This document shows, one piece after another, positions 8,861-17,617 of a stretch of 64,000 bases of DNA. This stretch comes from Nocardiopsis metallicus (GTDB lineage: Bacteria; Actinomycetota; Actinomycetes; Streptosporangiales; Streptosporangiaceae). The notes under the pieces are model-generated. The model was not told the DNA's origin. It was given only the letters and a program-made list of their open reading frames with translations, and ran no database searches. The position numbers and the translations under genes were made by a program. The stretch's first letter is position 1. Every line of letters starts with the position of its first letter. Location: positions 2,480,001 to 2,544,000 of the forward strand of contig NZ_JACHDO010000001.1 in the NCBI RefSeq assembly GCF_014201115.1. Reading direction: 5' to 3'.

Positions 8861-9968
8861 GCTGTGCCCGGCGCCACCGTACTGGGACCTGGACTGGGAC
8901 CGGGCGCGGGAGGCCTTCGCGTGGGTGCGCAACCTGGCCGGGGTCGAGCAGGACCCGGTGCACCACGCCGAGGGAGACGTGGAGGTGCACACCCGGATGG
9001 CGTGCGAGGCGCTGGCAGGGCTGCCGCAGTGGCGGGCCCGGCCCGCCGGGGAGCGGGTCCGGCTCTTCGCCGCGGTGCTCCTGCACGACGTGGCCAAGCC
9101 CCTGTGCACCCGGCGCGACGAGGAGGGACGGGTGACCGCGCACGGGCACTCCCGCCGGGGCGACCTGCTGGCCCGCCGGATCCTGTGGGAGGCCGGGGCA
9201 CCGGTCGAGTGGCGCGAGCACGTGGCGGCGCTGGTCCGCCACCACCAGGTCCCCTTCTGGGCGCTGGAGCGCCCCGACCTGCGCCGGATCGCGTTCCGCG
9301 CGAGCCTGCTGGCCCGCAACGACGACCTGGTGCTGCTGGCCACCGCCGACATCCTGGGCCGGGAGTGCGGGGACACCGCCGAGGTCCTGGACAGCATCGG
9401 TCTGTACGCCGAGTACTGCGCCGAGCAGCGCTGCCTGGACCGCCCCCGCGACTTCCCCTCCGACCACGCGCGGTTCTGGTTCTTCCGCAGGCCCGACCGC
9501 GACCCGGACTACGCGGCGCACGACGACACCCGGCTGACCGTGACGGTGATGTCGGGGCTGCCCGGGGCGGGCAAGGACCACTGGATCCGGACGCACCGGC
9601 CGGACCTGCCGGTGGTGAGCCTGGACGTGCTGCGCGCCGAGCTGGGTGTGAAGCCGACCGCCGACCAGCGCCCGGTGGCCGTCGCCGCGACCGAGCGCGC
9701 CCGCGAGCACCTGCGTGCGGGCCGACCGTTCGTGTGGAACGCCACCCACGTCTCGCGTGACCTTCGCTCGCGTGCGGTGTCCCTGGCCGCCGACTACCGG
9801 GCCCGGGTGGAGATCGTGGCCCTGGAGGCCCCGCCCCGGGTGCTCCGTGAACGGATGCGCCGCAGGTCGGCGCCGGTACCGGCCGCGGCGGTGGAGCGGC
9901 TGGTGCGGCGCTGGGAGTGCCCCGACCCCACCGAGGCACACCACCTGGCCCGGACCGTGACCGGCTAG
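8844..9968 (+). CDS. HD-Pnk: HD phosphoesterase fused to polynucleotide kinase
   Basis: A 374-residue bifunctional end-healing enzyme. The N-terminal half has an HD domain (His49 in EVHTR, His81-Asp82 in LLHDVAKP, His102, His133/134 in RHHQVPF), expected to bind transition metals and remove 2',3'-cyclic or 3'-phosphates. The C-terminal half is a P-loop kinase with GLPGAGKDHW (Lys244) and a lid-like Arg-rich segment near residue 335. The same architecture was characterised as HD-Pnk from Runella slithyformis, whose homologues are often encoded beside an ATP-dependent ligase, exactly as here. It overlaps the ligase gene by 17 bases and its stop overlaps the convergent gene by 4 bases. Confidence 0.9.
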   Translation: MRVFDELCPAPPYWDLDWDRAREAFAWVRNLAGVEQDPVHHAEGDVEVHTRMACEALAGLPQWRARPAGERVRLFAAVLLHDVAKPLCTRRDEEGRVTAHGHSRRGDLLARRILWEAGAPVEWREHVAALVRHHQVPFWALERPDLRRIAFRASLLARNDDLVLLATADILGRECGDTAEVLDSIGLYAEYCAEQRCLDRPRDFPSDHARFWFFRRPDRDPDYAAHDDTRLTVTVMSGLPGAGKDHWIRTHRPDLPVVSLDVLRAELGVKPTADQRPVAVAATERAREHLRAGRPFVWNATHVSRDLRSRAVSLAADYRARVEIVALEAPPRVLRERMRRRSAPVPAAAVERLVRRWECPDPTEAHHLARTVTG

Positions 9969-10414
9969 GGGCCCGCCACTTCTCGGTTCGGAACAGTGTC
10001 GGGCGCGGTCCCGGCCATCAACCAGCGGGTCACGCCGACCTCCAGCAGGGACCGGCGAGGGTCCGCGCCGTAGGGCGTGCGCGGATCCCAGTCGTACCGG
10101 TCGTGGAAGGCGGCGAGCACGTCGCCGGGGAAGCGCTCGTGCACGGTCACCAGCCCCTGGGCGACGACGGGCGCGTCGCCGTCCTCCAACGCCAGGGACA
10201 CCCGGGGGTCCCGGAGGGCGTTGCGGACCTTGACCGAGGCGGTGCAGACCCCGATCCACCAGCGTTCGCGCAGGTAGACGAACCACACCGGGACCACGTG
10301 GGGCGATCCGTCGGCGCGCAGGGTGCACAGCCAGACGTTGCGGTCCTCGGCCAGGCGCCGGCGCAGGTGTTCGGGTGCGGGCAGGAAGGTGGGAACGCTG
10401 TCGGGCTCGGGCAC
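9965..10414 (-). CDS. PPOX-class (pyridoxamine-phosphate-oxidase-like) flavin-binding protein
   Basis: A 149-residue single-domain split-barrel protein. The opening LAEDRNVWLCTLRADGSPHVVPVWFVYLRERWWIG is typical of the PPOX/F420-dependent class of actinomycete oxidoreductases, followed by KVRNALRDPRVSLALEDGD. The GTG at 10414 is preferred over the upstream ATG at 10459 because AGGAG lies just before it and the extra N-terminus is non-conserved; it also leaves a leader after the promoter described separately. Substrate and cofactor (FMN, F420 or heme) cannot be told from sequence. Redox control by a SoxR-like regulator is suggested by the operator upstream. Confidence 0.83.
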   Translation of the reverse strand: MPEPDSVPTFLPAPEHLRRRLAEDRNVWLCTLRADGSPHVVPVWFVYLRERWWIGVCTASVKVRNALRDPRVSLALEDGDAPVVAQGLVTVHERFPGDVLAAFHDRYDWDPRTPYGADPRRSLLEVGVTRWLMAGTAPDTVPNREVAGP

Positions 10415-10444
10415 GGCTCTCCTCGGGTCGGGTCGGCTCCTGTG

Positions 10445-10475
10445 ATGATGCGACCTCAACCTCGGTTGAGGTCAA
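10445..10475 (-). promoter_or_regulatory. SoxR/MerR-type promoter with operator in a 19-bp spacer
   Basis: Reading the minus strand there is a -35 TTGACC (10475-10470), exactly 19 bases, then a -10 CATCAT (10450-10445). The spacer region holds a near-centred perfect 10-bp inverted repeat, GACCTCAACC-TC-GGTTGAGGTC (10452-10473). The core CCTCAA-N6-TTGAGG is the SoxR box pattern, and an over-long 19-bp spacer is the hallmark of MerR-family activated promoters. It points at the PPOX gene starting 31 bases downstream. No soxR gene is in the window. Confidence 0.8.
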
Positions 10476-10498
10476 CCGGGCGGCTCCGGAGGGGGCGG

Positions 10499-11056
10499 TC
10501 AGTCGTCTTCAGCATCGGGCCCGACCGCGGTCCGCTCGGCGGGAACACTCGCCGCCAGGGCCCGAAGACCCGTCATGAGCTTGCGGTGCACCGGCTCGAC
10601 GCTCCGTCCCGTCCGCGCCTGGACGTGGTGGAACACCTGGTCCACCGCGTCGCGCAGGTCGTCGACCCGGTCCTGGCGGTCGGGGGGCAGGACGTCGCGC
10701 ATACGTTCCACCGCGATCACCGCCTCATAGAGGTGGGTACGGGCCTGGCGCACCTGCTCGGGCAGATCGTTGCCGCCCTGCTTGGGCGGCCCGTGGGCAC
10801 GGATCTGGGCGATGTAGCGCATGCTGAGGTCGAGCCGCAGCACACTGCCGCGCACCGCTTCGAGACGGTCGCGCACCTCTCGGGCCCGGGTCCGGTCCCG
10901 CTCGTACTCGCGCCGTTCCCGTTCCCGCGCCAGGGTGTGCTCGGCCCGCCAGCGCTCGACCTTCGCGTTCCGGTAGGCGGTCAGCGCCGTCGCCCCCAAC
11001 GTACTGGCCGCGGTGATCAGACCGGTGATCAGTGCCACCAGGACGGTGGTGTCCAA
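10499..11056 (-). CDS. Membrane-anchored coiled-coil protein, function unknown
   Basis: A 185-residue protein I do not recognise. Residues 4-28 form one hydrophobic segment (VALITGLITAASTLGATAL), followed by a strongly charged Arg/Glu-rich stretch (about 35-70) predicted to be a coiled coil, and then a helical domain with evenly spaced hydrophobic residues. It would sit in the membrane with the bulk in the cytoplasm. The start is TTG, supported by GGAGGGAG 9 bases upstream. It follows the nSTAND gene on the same strand after 42 bases, so the two are probably co-transcribed and could form a sensor/effector pair. Confidence 0.6.
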   Translation of the reverse strand: MDTTVLVALITGLITAASTLGATALTAYRNAKVERWRAEHTLARERERREYERDRTRAREVRDRLEAVRGSVLRLDLSMRYIAQIRAHGPPKQGGNDLPEQVRQARTHLYEAVIAVERMRDVLPPDRQDRVDDLRDAVDQVFHHVQARTGRSVEPVHRKLMTGLRALAASVPAERTAVGPDAEDD

Positions 11057-11098
11057 ACTCGGGTACTCCCTCCTCGGCTACTGCCTTCAGCCCCTGCC

Positions 11099-12793
11099 TC
11101 AGAACCTCCCCTGACCGGCCGCCCCGCGCTGTTCGGCACGGATCTCCCCCCGGGTGCGCCGCGCCTCGCTGATCCCGCCGCCACCCGCCATGGCCCCCTC
11201 CAGCACGTCCAAAGCCGACTGCGCCTGCCCCGCCAGCCAGAGCACCTGACCGATCCCGGTGCGCAGGCTGGGGTCGGCGTGCACCCGTTCCTCCGCCGCG
11301 CCCAGCCGGGCCAGACCCGCCGAACGATCCCCCGACAGCAGACGGTTGCGCGCTTCGGCGACCAGCAGCCGGGAGACCGCGGCCCCGTCACCGACCGACT
11401 CCCGCTCCCGTGCGGCGTCCGCGTAGTGCCCGGCCGCGGCCGCGTGGTCGCCCCGCTCGAAGGCGAGGTCGCCCAGGAGCGCGGTGAGCAGCGCGCGCGT
11501 CCTCGGCCCCGGAACGGGTTCGGCGCGCAGCGCCCGCCGCGCGTGTTCGGCGGCCAGTTCCGCCTGTCCCCGGGTGTGGGCGGCGCGGGCGATGTCGAGC
11601 CGGTCCCGCTCGGCCCATGGGGACAACCCCCGCGCGTAGGGCGTCAGGGGCAGCGCCATCAGGGGTCGGGCCAGCCGCGGGTGACGCAACAGATAGGCGG
11701 ATCCGTCCCGGTTGGGGGTGACCAGGTGGCGGTCCTCCAGAGCGTGCACGACACCGGGGGTGAGCGCGCTGCCGGTGTCCTCACAGGCCGGGCGGCCCAC
11801 GCCCCTCTCCCCCGCGGCCACCACCCTGCGCAGCCAGGCGTGCGGAACGTCGGGCGGTACGAGGTGCTCGGCGGCCACCTCCTCCAGGACCGCGGCCAGG
11901 CGTTCGGTGAGGACGTGGTCGATCTCGGTGCCGGAGTCCGGAACCAGGGTGGTGCCGGACCCGGCCGCTCCCTCCCACAGGGCCAGCCCCAGGAACTGGA
12001 GCAGGGACGGGTCGACCGTGTCCGAGCGGGCGGGGTGGCGCCCGCGCGGGTCGCGGACCGTGCGGGCCTCCTCGACCAGGCGCCCGGGCTCAGTGGGAGC
12101 CAGACGCGAACCGACCAGGGCCAGGCAGCGGGCGACCGCGTCGGCGGCGGTGCCGGGGCCGAAGGGGACCAGTCCGACCTCGGCGTGCTCGACCTCGCGT
12201 TTGTCCACCAGGCGGCGGAGTTCGTCGAGGTGTTCGGTGCGCACGGTCAACAGCAGGCGCAGCTCGGTTCGGTGCTCCAGGGCGGTGAAGAGCTCGTCCA
12301 GGAAGTCCTTGCGCGGCTGCTCGGGTGCGGTCGAGCGGCGCAGGAGGAGTTCGGTCTGGTCCAGGGCGGCGAAGACCGGGCGGGGCAGGCCCTGCCGGTC
12401 GGTGCTCTCGTGGGTGCGCAGGAAGTCGGTGATCGACGTCCCCGGGGTGCGGGTGGGGAAATCCGACGGGCTCCACAGCGCCAGCAGAGCTCGGGTGTAG
12501 GGGTTCTGGCCGGGCAGGACCGCGGCGGGGAAGGCCGGGTCGAAGCAGAGCTCGCCCGGGGGCAGGACGATGCTGCCGCGATCGGTGAGGGCGGGGAAGG
12601 CCCCCGCGTTGACCAGGGAGGTCTTGCCTACCCCGTTGTCGCCGTGGAGCACGGTGAGCCGGCACCGGGACCAGGAACGCACGAGTTCCTCGGTTTCCGC
12701 CCTACGGCCGAGAAAGAAATCCCGGTCCTGGGCGAGGAAAGGCCGCGCCCCGACGAAAGGTCCGGGCGCGCGCCCGACGGCGGCTCGTATCAT
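11099..12793 (-). CDS. nSTAND-type ATPase with TPR-like C-terminus
   Basis: A 564-residue STAND NTPase. Near the N-terminus is FVGARPFLAQDRDFFLGR, the usual lead-in of novel STAND 1 domains, then a Walker A GDNGVGKT at residues 51-58 and a Walker B-like VFAALDQTE. The C-terminal 150 residues are Ala-rich helical repeats (AELAAEHARRALRAEP, DHAAAAGHYADAARE) resembling TPRs. No recognisable catalytic effector domain is attached. The ATG at 12793 with GGGAG 7 bases upstream is chosen; an alternative ATG at 12892 with AAGGA would add 33 residues. STAND proteins act as stress or phage sensors or as signalling hubs; which applies here is unknown. Confidence 0.78.
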   Translation of the reverse strand: MIRAAVGRAPGPFVGARPFLAQDRDFFLGRRAETEELVRSWSRCRLTVLHGDNGVGKTSLVNAGAFPALTDRGSIVLPPGELCFDPAFPAAVLPGQNPYTRALLALWSPSDFPTRTPGTSITDFLRTHESTDRQGLPRPVFAALDQTELLLRRSTAPEQPRKDFLDELFTALEHRTELRLLLTVRTEHLDELRRLVDKREVEHAEVGLVPFGPGTAADAVARCLALVGSRLAPTEPGRLVEEARTVRDPRGRHPARSDTVDPSLLQFLGLALWEGAAGSGTTLVPDSGTEIDHVLTERLAAVLEEVAAEHLVPPDVPHAWLRRVVAAGERGVGRPACEDTGSALTPGVVHALEDRHLVTPNRDGSAYLLRHPRLARPLMALPLTPYARGLSPWAERDRLDIARAAHTRGQAELAAEHARRALRAEPVPGPRTRALLTALLGDLAFERGDHAAAAGHYADAARERESVGDGAAVSRLLVAEARNRLLSGDRSAGLARLGAAEERVHADPSLRTGIGQVLWLAGQAQSALDVLEGAMAGGGGISEARRTRGEIRAEQRGAAGQGRF

Positions 12794-13266
12794 GAAGCGG
12801 CTCCCGGCCAGCGAGAATGGGGACTGTCCTGGCTCGAAACAGCGCTGTCCATGGTGCCATGAAACAGGGCCCCTTTCGAGACCCGGCGACATTTCTGTGT
12901 CCTTCTCGCTGCACCTCCCGCGCGCCCGCGCGACCGCTCGACGGCACCTCACCCGCGCCCACCAGCCCCGTCGTAGCGGCGGGATCGAACTTCCCACGTC
13001 AGCTTCCCCCGTGTTCAGGCCTTTTGCCCGACCCTCCACAATCGGTCGGGCAAGGGCCGTGGGGCCGCCTTTTCACGGATGCGCTTTTCGGTTTGACGTA
13101 CGAAGTTTCCACCACGCACCTGTCCCTCTCCAACATCTTCGCCTACGCTGATTAGTCACACGACCACCCAGAGCGACATCCGCTGATACAACACAACACC
13201 AGGGACTTTACGGCCGCCGATTACCAGAATTTCTGATGGGGCCTATGTGAAACCGGAGGACATCGC
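12794..13266. other. Divergent intergenic region between two STAND genes
   Basis: These 473 bases separate the two divergent STAND-family genes. The right half is clearly less GC-rich than the surroundings (for example around 13085-13130 and 13170-13250) and probably contains both promoters. The NB-ARC gene's ribosome binding site GGAGGA is at 13255-13260. I see no convincing gene, strong hairpin or operator. Confidence 0.5.
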
Positions 13267-15861
13267 GTGACGGTTACCAAAGGGAACCTTCCCGGTCAGG
13301 GCGAGAACCGATTCCCGGAGGGGGCCGAACCGGCCGCGGGCAGGTACCCGGAGGTGTGGGGCAGGGTCCCCCCGCGCCACAAGAACTTCACCGGACGCGA
13401 CGAACAGATCCGCGCACTGCACGCGGGCCTGCTCAACCAGGTCACCGCTGTGGTGCCGCAAGCCCAGGCCGACCCGGTCGTACCCCACACGCTCCAGGGC
13501 TACGGAGGCGTCGGCAAGACCCTGATGGCCGTGGAGTACGCACACCGCTACCGCGGCGAGTACGACCTGGTCTGGTGGATCCTCGCCGACCAGCCGGGGC
13601 TGGTGCACTCCGCCCTGGCCCATCTGGCGCCGCACCTGGGCCTGCCCGGCCCGGCGGTGACCGGGGTCGAGGACGCCGCCAACGGGGTGCTGGAGGCCCT
13701 GCGCAAGGGCGAACCGTACTCGCGCTGGCTGCTCGTCTTCGACAACGCCGACGAACCCGAGGAACTCACCGACGTCATCCCACAGGGGCCCGGGCACGTA
13801 CTGATCACCACCCGCAACCACCGGTGGGCGGGAGTGGCCGAGACGATCCCGGTCAACGTGTTCAGCGAGCGGGAGAGCGTGGAGTTCCTCAGCAAGCGCA
13901 TCCCCCGGGGCATCACCGCCGAGGAGGCCGTCGAGTTGTCCGAGGCCCTGGGACACCTGCCCCTGGCCCTGGAGCAGGCCGGCGCCCTCCAGGCCGAGAC
14001 GGGCATGTCCACCCAGGAGTACCTGCGCCTGCTGGCCGAGCGCACCGGTCTGCTGCTGCGCGAGGGCAAACCGCCGGAGTACCCCAAACCGATGACCGCG
14101 GCCTGGCAGCTGTCCGTGGAGAAGCTCAACGAGAACCTGCCCGAGGCGATGGAACTGCTGCGCTGCTGCGCCTTCTTCGGCCCGGAGCCGATCCCCCGCG
14201 ATCTGTTCTTCCCGGTGGAGAACGGCCGCGTGCGCCCGGAGATGGCAGAACTCCTCGCCGACCCGATCCGGCTCAGCAAGGCCATCGGCCAGCTGGGCCG
14301 CTACGCCCTGATCCGGCTCGACGGGGCCAACCGCACCCTTCAGGTGCACCGGCTGGTCCAGGCACTGCTGCGCGAGGAGCTGGATGAGCGGACCCGGCAG
14401 GAGATCCGGCTCGAGGTGTGGTCGTTGCTCAGCGCGGCGGCCCCGGCGAACTTCACCGACGCCCCCGCCCAGACGCGCTACTTCGAACTGCTCTCCCACA
14501 TGCGTCCGGCCAGGGTGGCCGAGTCCGACCTGCCCGAGGTGCGGCGCTTCGCGCTCGACATGCTGAGGTTCCTGTACGTGTCGGGCAACTACGAGACCGC
14601 CAGCCGCCACGCCCGCGACCTCATCGAGCAGTGGTCCGCGGTCTCGGGCACCGACGACCCGTTCGTACTGGAGGCCCAGGCCCAGTACGCGAACCGGCTC
14701 CGCGACCTGGGGCGCTACGTCGAGGCCCACGACCTCAACCGGGCCATCCTGCCCCGGATGCGGCGCACGCTGGGCCACGCGCACCCGGAGACGCTGTCGG
14801 TACTCTCCGGGCTGGGCGCCGACTACCGGGCCCGCGGTGACTTCTGGCAGGCGCGCGAGCACGACGAGGAGGTGCTGCGCCAGCACCAGGAGGTCTTCGG
14901 TCCGAGCCACTCCGCCACCCTGCTCGCCATGAACAACCTGGCCCTGGGCTACGCGCTCACCAGTGACTTCGCCGAGGCCCGGAGCAGGCACGAGCGCGCC
15001 TACATGATGTTCAAACGCAGCGCCCCCACCGGCGGATCGCCCACCCTGCTGTGGTTCTGGACCGGCCTGGCCCAGGCCGTCCGGCTGATCGGGGACTACA
15101 CCGAGGCCTGCGACCTGGGCGAGGACGCTCTCGCCTACGGCCGCGGGCAGTTGGGGATGGAGGACCCCCGAACACTGCGCGCCCAGGTGGACCTGGCGAT
15201 CGCCCGACGGCTGTCCGGACAGTTGGACGAGGCGCTCGAACTCGGCCAGGACGCCCACGCGCGCTGCCTGAGCCTGCACGGCATCAACCACCCGAGCACC
15301 CTGGCCGCGGCGATGTGCCTGGCCAACCTGTGGCGGATGACCGGTGAGCTGGCCGGTGCCCTGGAACTGGCCGAGGACACCGACATGCGCTACACCCAGG
15401 CCTACGGGCCCGACCACCCCTACAAGCACGGCTGCACGAGCAACGTGGCCCTGTTGTACCGGTTGACCGGCGACCCCGAGCGTTCCCGTGCGATGAACGA
15501 GTCGGCGCTGACCGCGCTGGAGGCCCGGCTCGGCCGCAACCACCACTACACGCTGGCGGCCGCCACCAACCTGGTCGGCGATCTGGCCGCCCTCGGCGAG
15601 GGCAAGAACGCCACCCGGCTGGGCCGCGGCACCCTGCGCCGCTACCGCTCCCTGCTGGGCGAGGAGCACCCGAGCACCCTGGCCTGCGCCGCCAACCTGG
15701 TCCTGGACCTGCGCGGCGAGCAGGAGACGGAGGAGGCCGAGGAACTGGCCGAGCGCACCTTCGACGGCTACCTGCGCACGCTGGGCCGGGAGCACCCGTT
15801 CGCCGGAGCCATGGCCCAGGGCCGCAGGCTGGTCGCCGACTTCGACCCGCCCCTGCTCTGA
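13267..15861 (+). CDS. NB-ARC/TPR protein (STAND family)
   Basis: An 864-residue protein with an NB-ARC core: GRDEQIRAL lead-in, Walker A GYGGVGKT at residues 78-85, Walker B WLLVFDNADEP near 155-165, the sensor ITTRN, and a GLPL-like LGHLPLALEQAG. From about residue 390 to the end there are kinesin-light-chain type TPRs with the recurring pattern LGxxHPxTLxxxxNLA. The N-terminus (about 1-40) is short and shows no effector domain. It resembles TPR proteins linked to FxSxx-COOH peptide systems, but no fxs partner gene is nearby. The GTG start has GGAGGA 6 bases upstream. It is divergent from the nSTAND operon, so the two may be functionally related. Confidence 0.82.
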   Translation: MTVTKGNLPGQGENRFPEGAEPAAGRYPEVWGRVPPRHKNFTGRDEQIRALHAGLLNQVTAVVPQAQADPVVPHTLQGYGGVGKTLMAVEYAHRYRGEYDLVWWILADQPGLVHSALAHLAPHLGLPGPAVTGVEDAANGVLEALRKGEPYSRWLLVFDNADEPEELTDVIPQGPGHVLITTRNHRWAGVAETIPVNVFSERESVEFLSKRIPRGITAEEAVELSEALGHLPLALEQAGALQAETGMSTQEYLRLLAERTGLLLREGKPPEYPKPMTAAWQLSVEKLNENLPEAMELLRCCAFFGPEPIPRDLFFPVENGRVRPEMAELLADPIRLSKAIGQLGRYALIRLDGANRTLQVHRLVQALLREELDERTRQEIRLEVWSLLSAAAPANFTDAPAQTRYFELLSHMRPARVAESDLPEVRRFALDMLRFLYVSGNYETASRHARDLIEQWSAVSGTDDPFVLEAQAQYANRLRDLGRYVEAHDLNRAILPRMRRTLGHAHPETLSVLSGLGADYRARGDFWQAREHDEEVLRQHQEVFGPSHSATLLAMNNLALGYALTSDFAEARSRHERAYMMFKRSAPTGGSPTLLWFWTGLAQAVRLIGDYTEACDLGEDALAYGRGQLGMEDPRTLRAQVDLAIARRLSGQLDEALELGQDAHARCLSLHGINHPSTLAAAMCLANLWRMTGELAGALELAEDTDMRYTQAYGPDHPYKHGCTSNVALLYRLTGDPERSRAMNESALTALEARLGRNHHYTLAAATNLVGDLAALGEGKNATRLGRGTLRRYRSLLGEEHPSTLACAANLVLDLRGEQETEEAEELAERTFDGYLRTLGREHPFAGAMAQGRRLVADFDPPLL

Positions 15862-16190
15862 ACCGGCTGCGAGCGTACCGCGAGGAACAGAATCACCGTC
15901 CTTCATCACCGGTCTCGACCGGCGGGCGTGAAGTCCGCGCGAATTCCCGCGTTTACCGAACCCTGCACTCCTCTTGGACATCCACAAACCGCACTCTCGG
16001 GTATTGAAGCCCCGCGCGACGGCGCGGAAGGGCTGACCCGAAGACCCGCTCCCCCAGGGGGCGGGGCGTGTCGGCCAGCACCGGGAATCCTTCCCGTTCC
16101 ACGGGACCCAAACGGCACATCCGTCGAGGAAGTGACCGTTTCGGCTGGCGGAACGGCGATGTGCCCTGCCCCGAGAGAGGTAGCAGGACC
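15862..16190. other. Intergenic region before the CapA-like gene
   Basis: The 329 bases hold no gene I can support. A GC-rich interrupted hairpin (CCGCTCCCCCA followed by GGGGGCGGGG, about 16047-16066) may terminate the NB-ARC transcript. Frames open upstream of the CapA-like gene in this stretch lack domain character. Confidence 0.4.
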
Positions 16191-17498
16191 TTGTTTCGAC
16201 GTACACCGCTCACGATTCCGTCACTTCCTTTCCGCATCCTCACCCCGCGGCACCGCGCGCTCAGCAGTCCCGGGGAAAAGCGGCGCCACTCCTGCCCTGG
16301 CCGTAGGGCCGCGAACCAGCACCGCCGTCCTCCTGGACCCACCCTGGCCGCGATCGCCGCACTGACCCTGGCGGCCACCTCCTGCAACGTTCCCGAGCCC
16401 GAGCACACCGCCGTGGGCGCCACCCCCGGAGAGGGGGCCGAAGGGGAAGAACCGCTGCCCCGGACCCTGAGCGTCCTGGGCGCGGGCGACATCCTCGTGC
16501 ACAGCTCGGTCTGGGAACAGGCCAAACGTGACGGAGGCGGGGAGTTCGACTTCGCGCCGATGTTCGAGGGGATCTCCCCGGTCCTGACCGGCACCGACCT
16601 GGCCCTGTGCCATCTGGAGGTCCCGCTCGCCCCGGCTGAGGGTCCCTTTACCGGCTATCCGGTGTTCAGCGCCCCGCCCCAGGTGGCGGACGGGATCGCC
16701 GCGGCCGGGTACGACGGCTGTTCCACCGCCTCCAACCACACCCTGGACATGGGCGAGGGCGGTGTCGTGCGCACCCTGGAGGGCCTGGAGGCAGCCGGCC
16801 TCGGAGCCGCGGGCAGCGCCCGCACCGAGGATGAGGCCCTCCTCCCGCAGGTCTACGAGGTGGCACCGGCCGACGGCGGGGAACCGGTACCGGTAGCGCA
16901 CCTGTCCTACACCTACGGTTTCAACGGCTTCCTTCCGCCCGAGGGCAAGGAATGGATGGGCAACCTCATCGACGAAACAGCGATCCTCGATGAAGCGGCG
17001 CGCGCCCGCGAGGCCGGGGCCGAGATCGTGGTGCTGTCGATGCACTGGGGCACCGAGTACTCGCACGAGACCGACGAATACCAGCGGGATTTGTCCGACC
17101 TGGTCACCTCCGACGACATCGATCTGATCCTGGGCACCCATGCGCATGTGGTGCAGCCCATGGAGCGGATCGGGGACGACTGGGTGGTCTACGGGATGGG
17201 CAACCAGATCGCCGGGCAGAAGACCCCGCCCATCGACTCCCGCCGCGAGGGGGTCATGGCCCGGATCCAGTTCACCGAGACGGCCCCGGGCGAGTGGGAG
17301 AGCGGCCCGCTGGAGGCCATTCCGACCTGGGTCGAGCTCGACCCCGGACTGCACCTGGTCAACCTGGCCGACGCACTGGCCGACGTGTCCCTGCCCGAGA
17401 GCGACCGCGAGGTCTACCAGGCCGCCCACGACCGCATCATGGACTACGTCGACGGCCTCGGCGTGAGCGAGGACCCGGACTTCGGCCCCATCGGGTGA
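16191..17498 (+). CDS. CapA-family (PgsA-like) lipoprotein
   Basis: A protein of about 435 residues with a metallophosphoesterase-like CapA domain. Motifs visible are LGAGDILVHSSVW, LALCHLEVPL, GCSTASNHTLDMGEGG, VLSMHWGTEYSH and ILGTHAHVVQPME, all family hallmarks. A hydrophobic segment ends in the lipobox-like TLAATSC, so it is probably a lipid-anchored extracytoplasmic protein. The family is linked to poly-gamma-glutamate capsule synthesis, but no pgsBC genes are present, so that role cannot be assumed. The start is uncertain: TTG at 16191 with GAGAGAGG 10 bases upstream is used, GTG at 16161 is an alternative, and either leaves a long charged n-region. Confidence 0.8.
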   Translation: MFRRTPLTIPSLPFRILTPRHRALSSPGEKRRHSCPGRRAANQHRRPPGPTLAAIAALTLAATSCNVPEPEHTAVGATPGEGAEGEEPLPRTLSVLGAGDILVHSSVWEQAKRDGGGEFDFAPMFEGISPVLTGTDLALCHLEVPLAPAEGPFTGYPVFSAPPQVADGIAAAGYDGCSTASNHTLDMGEGGVVRTLEGLEAAGLGAAGSARTEDEALLPQVYEVAPADGGEPVPVAHLSYTYGFNGFLPPEGKEWMGNLIDETAILDEAARAREAGAEIVVLSMHWGTEYSHETDEYQRDLSDLVTSDDIDLILGTHAHVVQPMERIGDDWVVYGMGNQIAGQKTPPIDSRREGVMARIQFTETAPGEWESGPLEAIPTWVELDPGLHLVNLADALADVSLPESDREVYQAAHDRIMDYVDGLGVSEDPDFGPIG

Positions 17499-17617
17499 CA
17501 ACGCCCCGGCACGGCCTCCGGACCATGGGCCAGACGATGACGGATTTCGACGTTTTCCCATGCGGGAGCGCCCGACAGGGTTAGCCTGAACTGGATTCGG
17601 CCGCCCGCTCCCGTTCG

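Noticed and set aside
13267..15861. Assignment of the NB-ARC/TPR protein to the FxSxx-COOH peptide system
   Set aside because: Sequence resemblance alone is weak, and no precursor peptide, radical SAM or other fxs gene is adjacent.
13243..16206. A very long minus-strand open frame opposite the NB-ARC/TPR gene
   Set aside because: It is a GC-bias shadow: no domain, implausible composition, no ribosome binding site, and the plus strand carries a clear gene.
16191..17498. A capsule (poly-gamma-glutamate) biosynthesis locus
   Set aside because: Only a CapA-like protein is present; PgsB and PgsC homologues are absent nearby.
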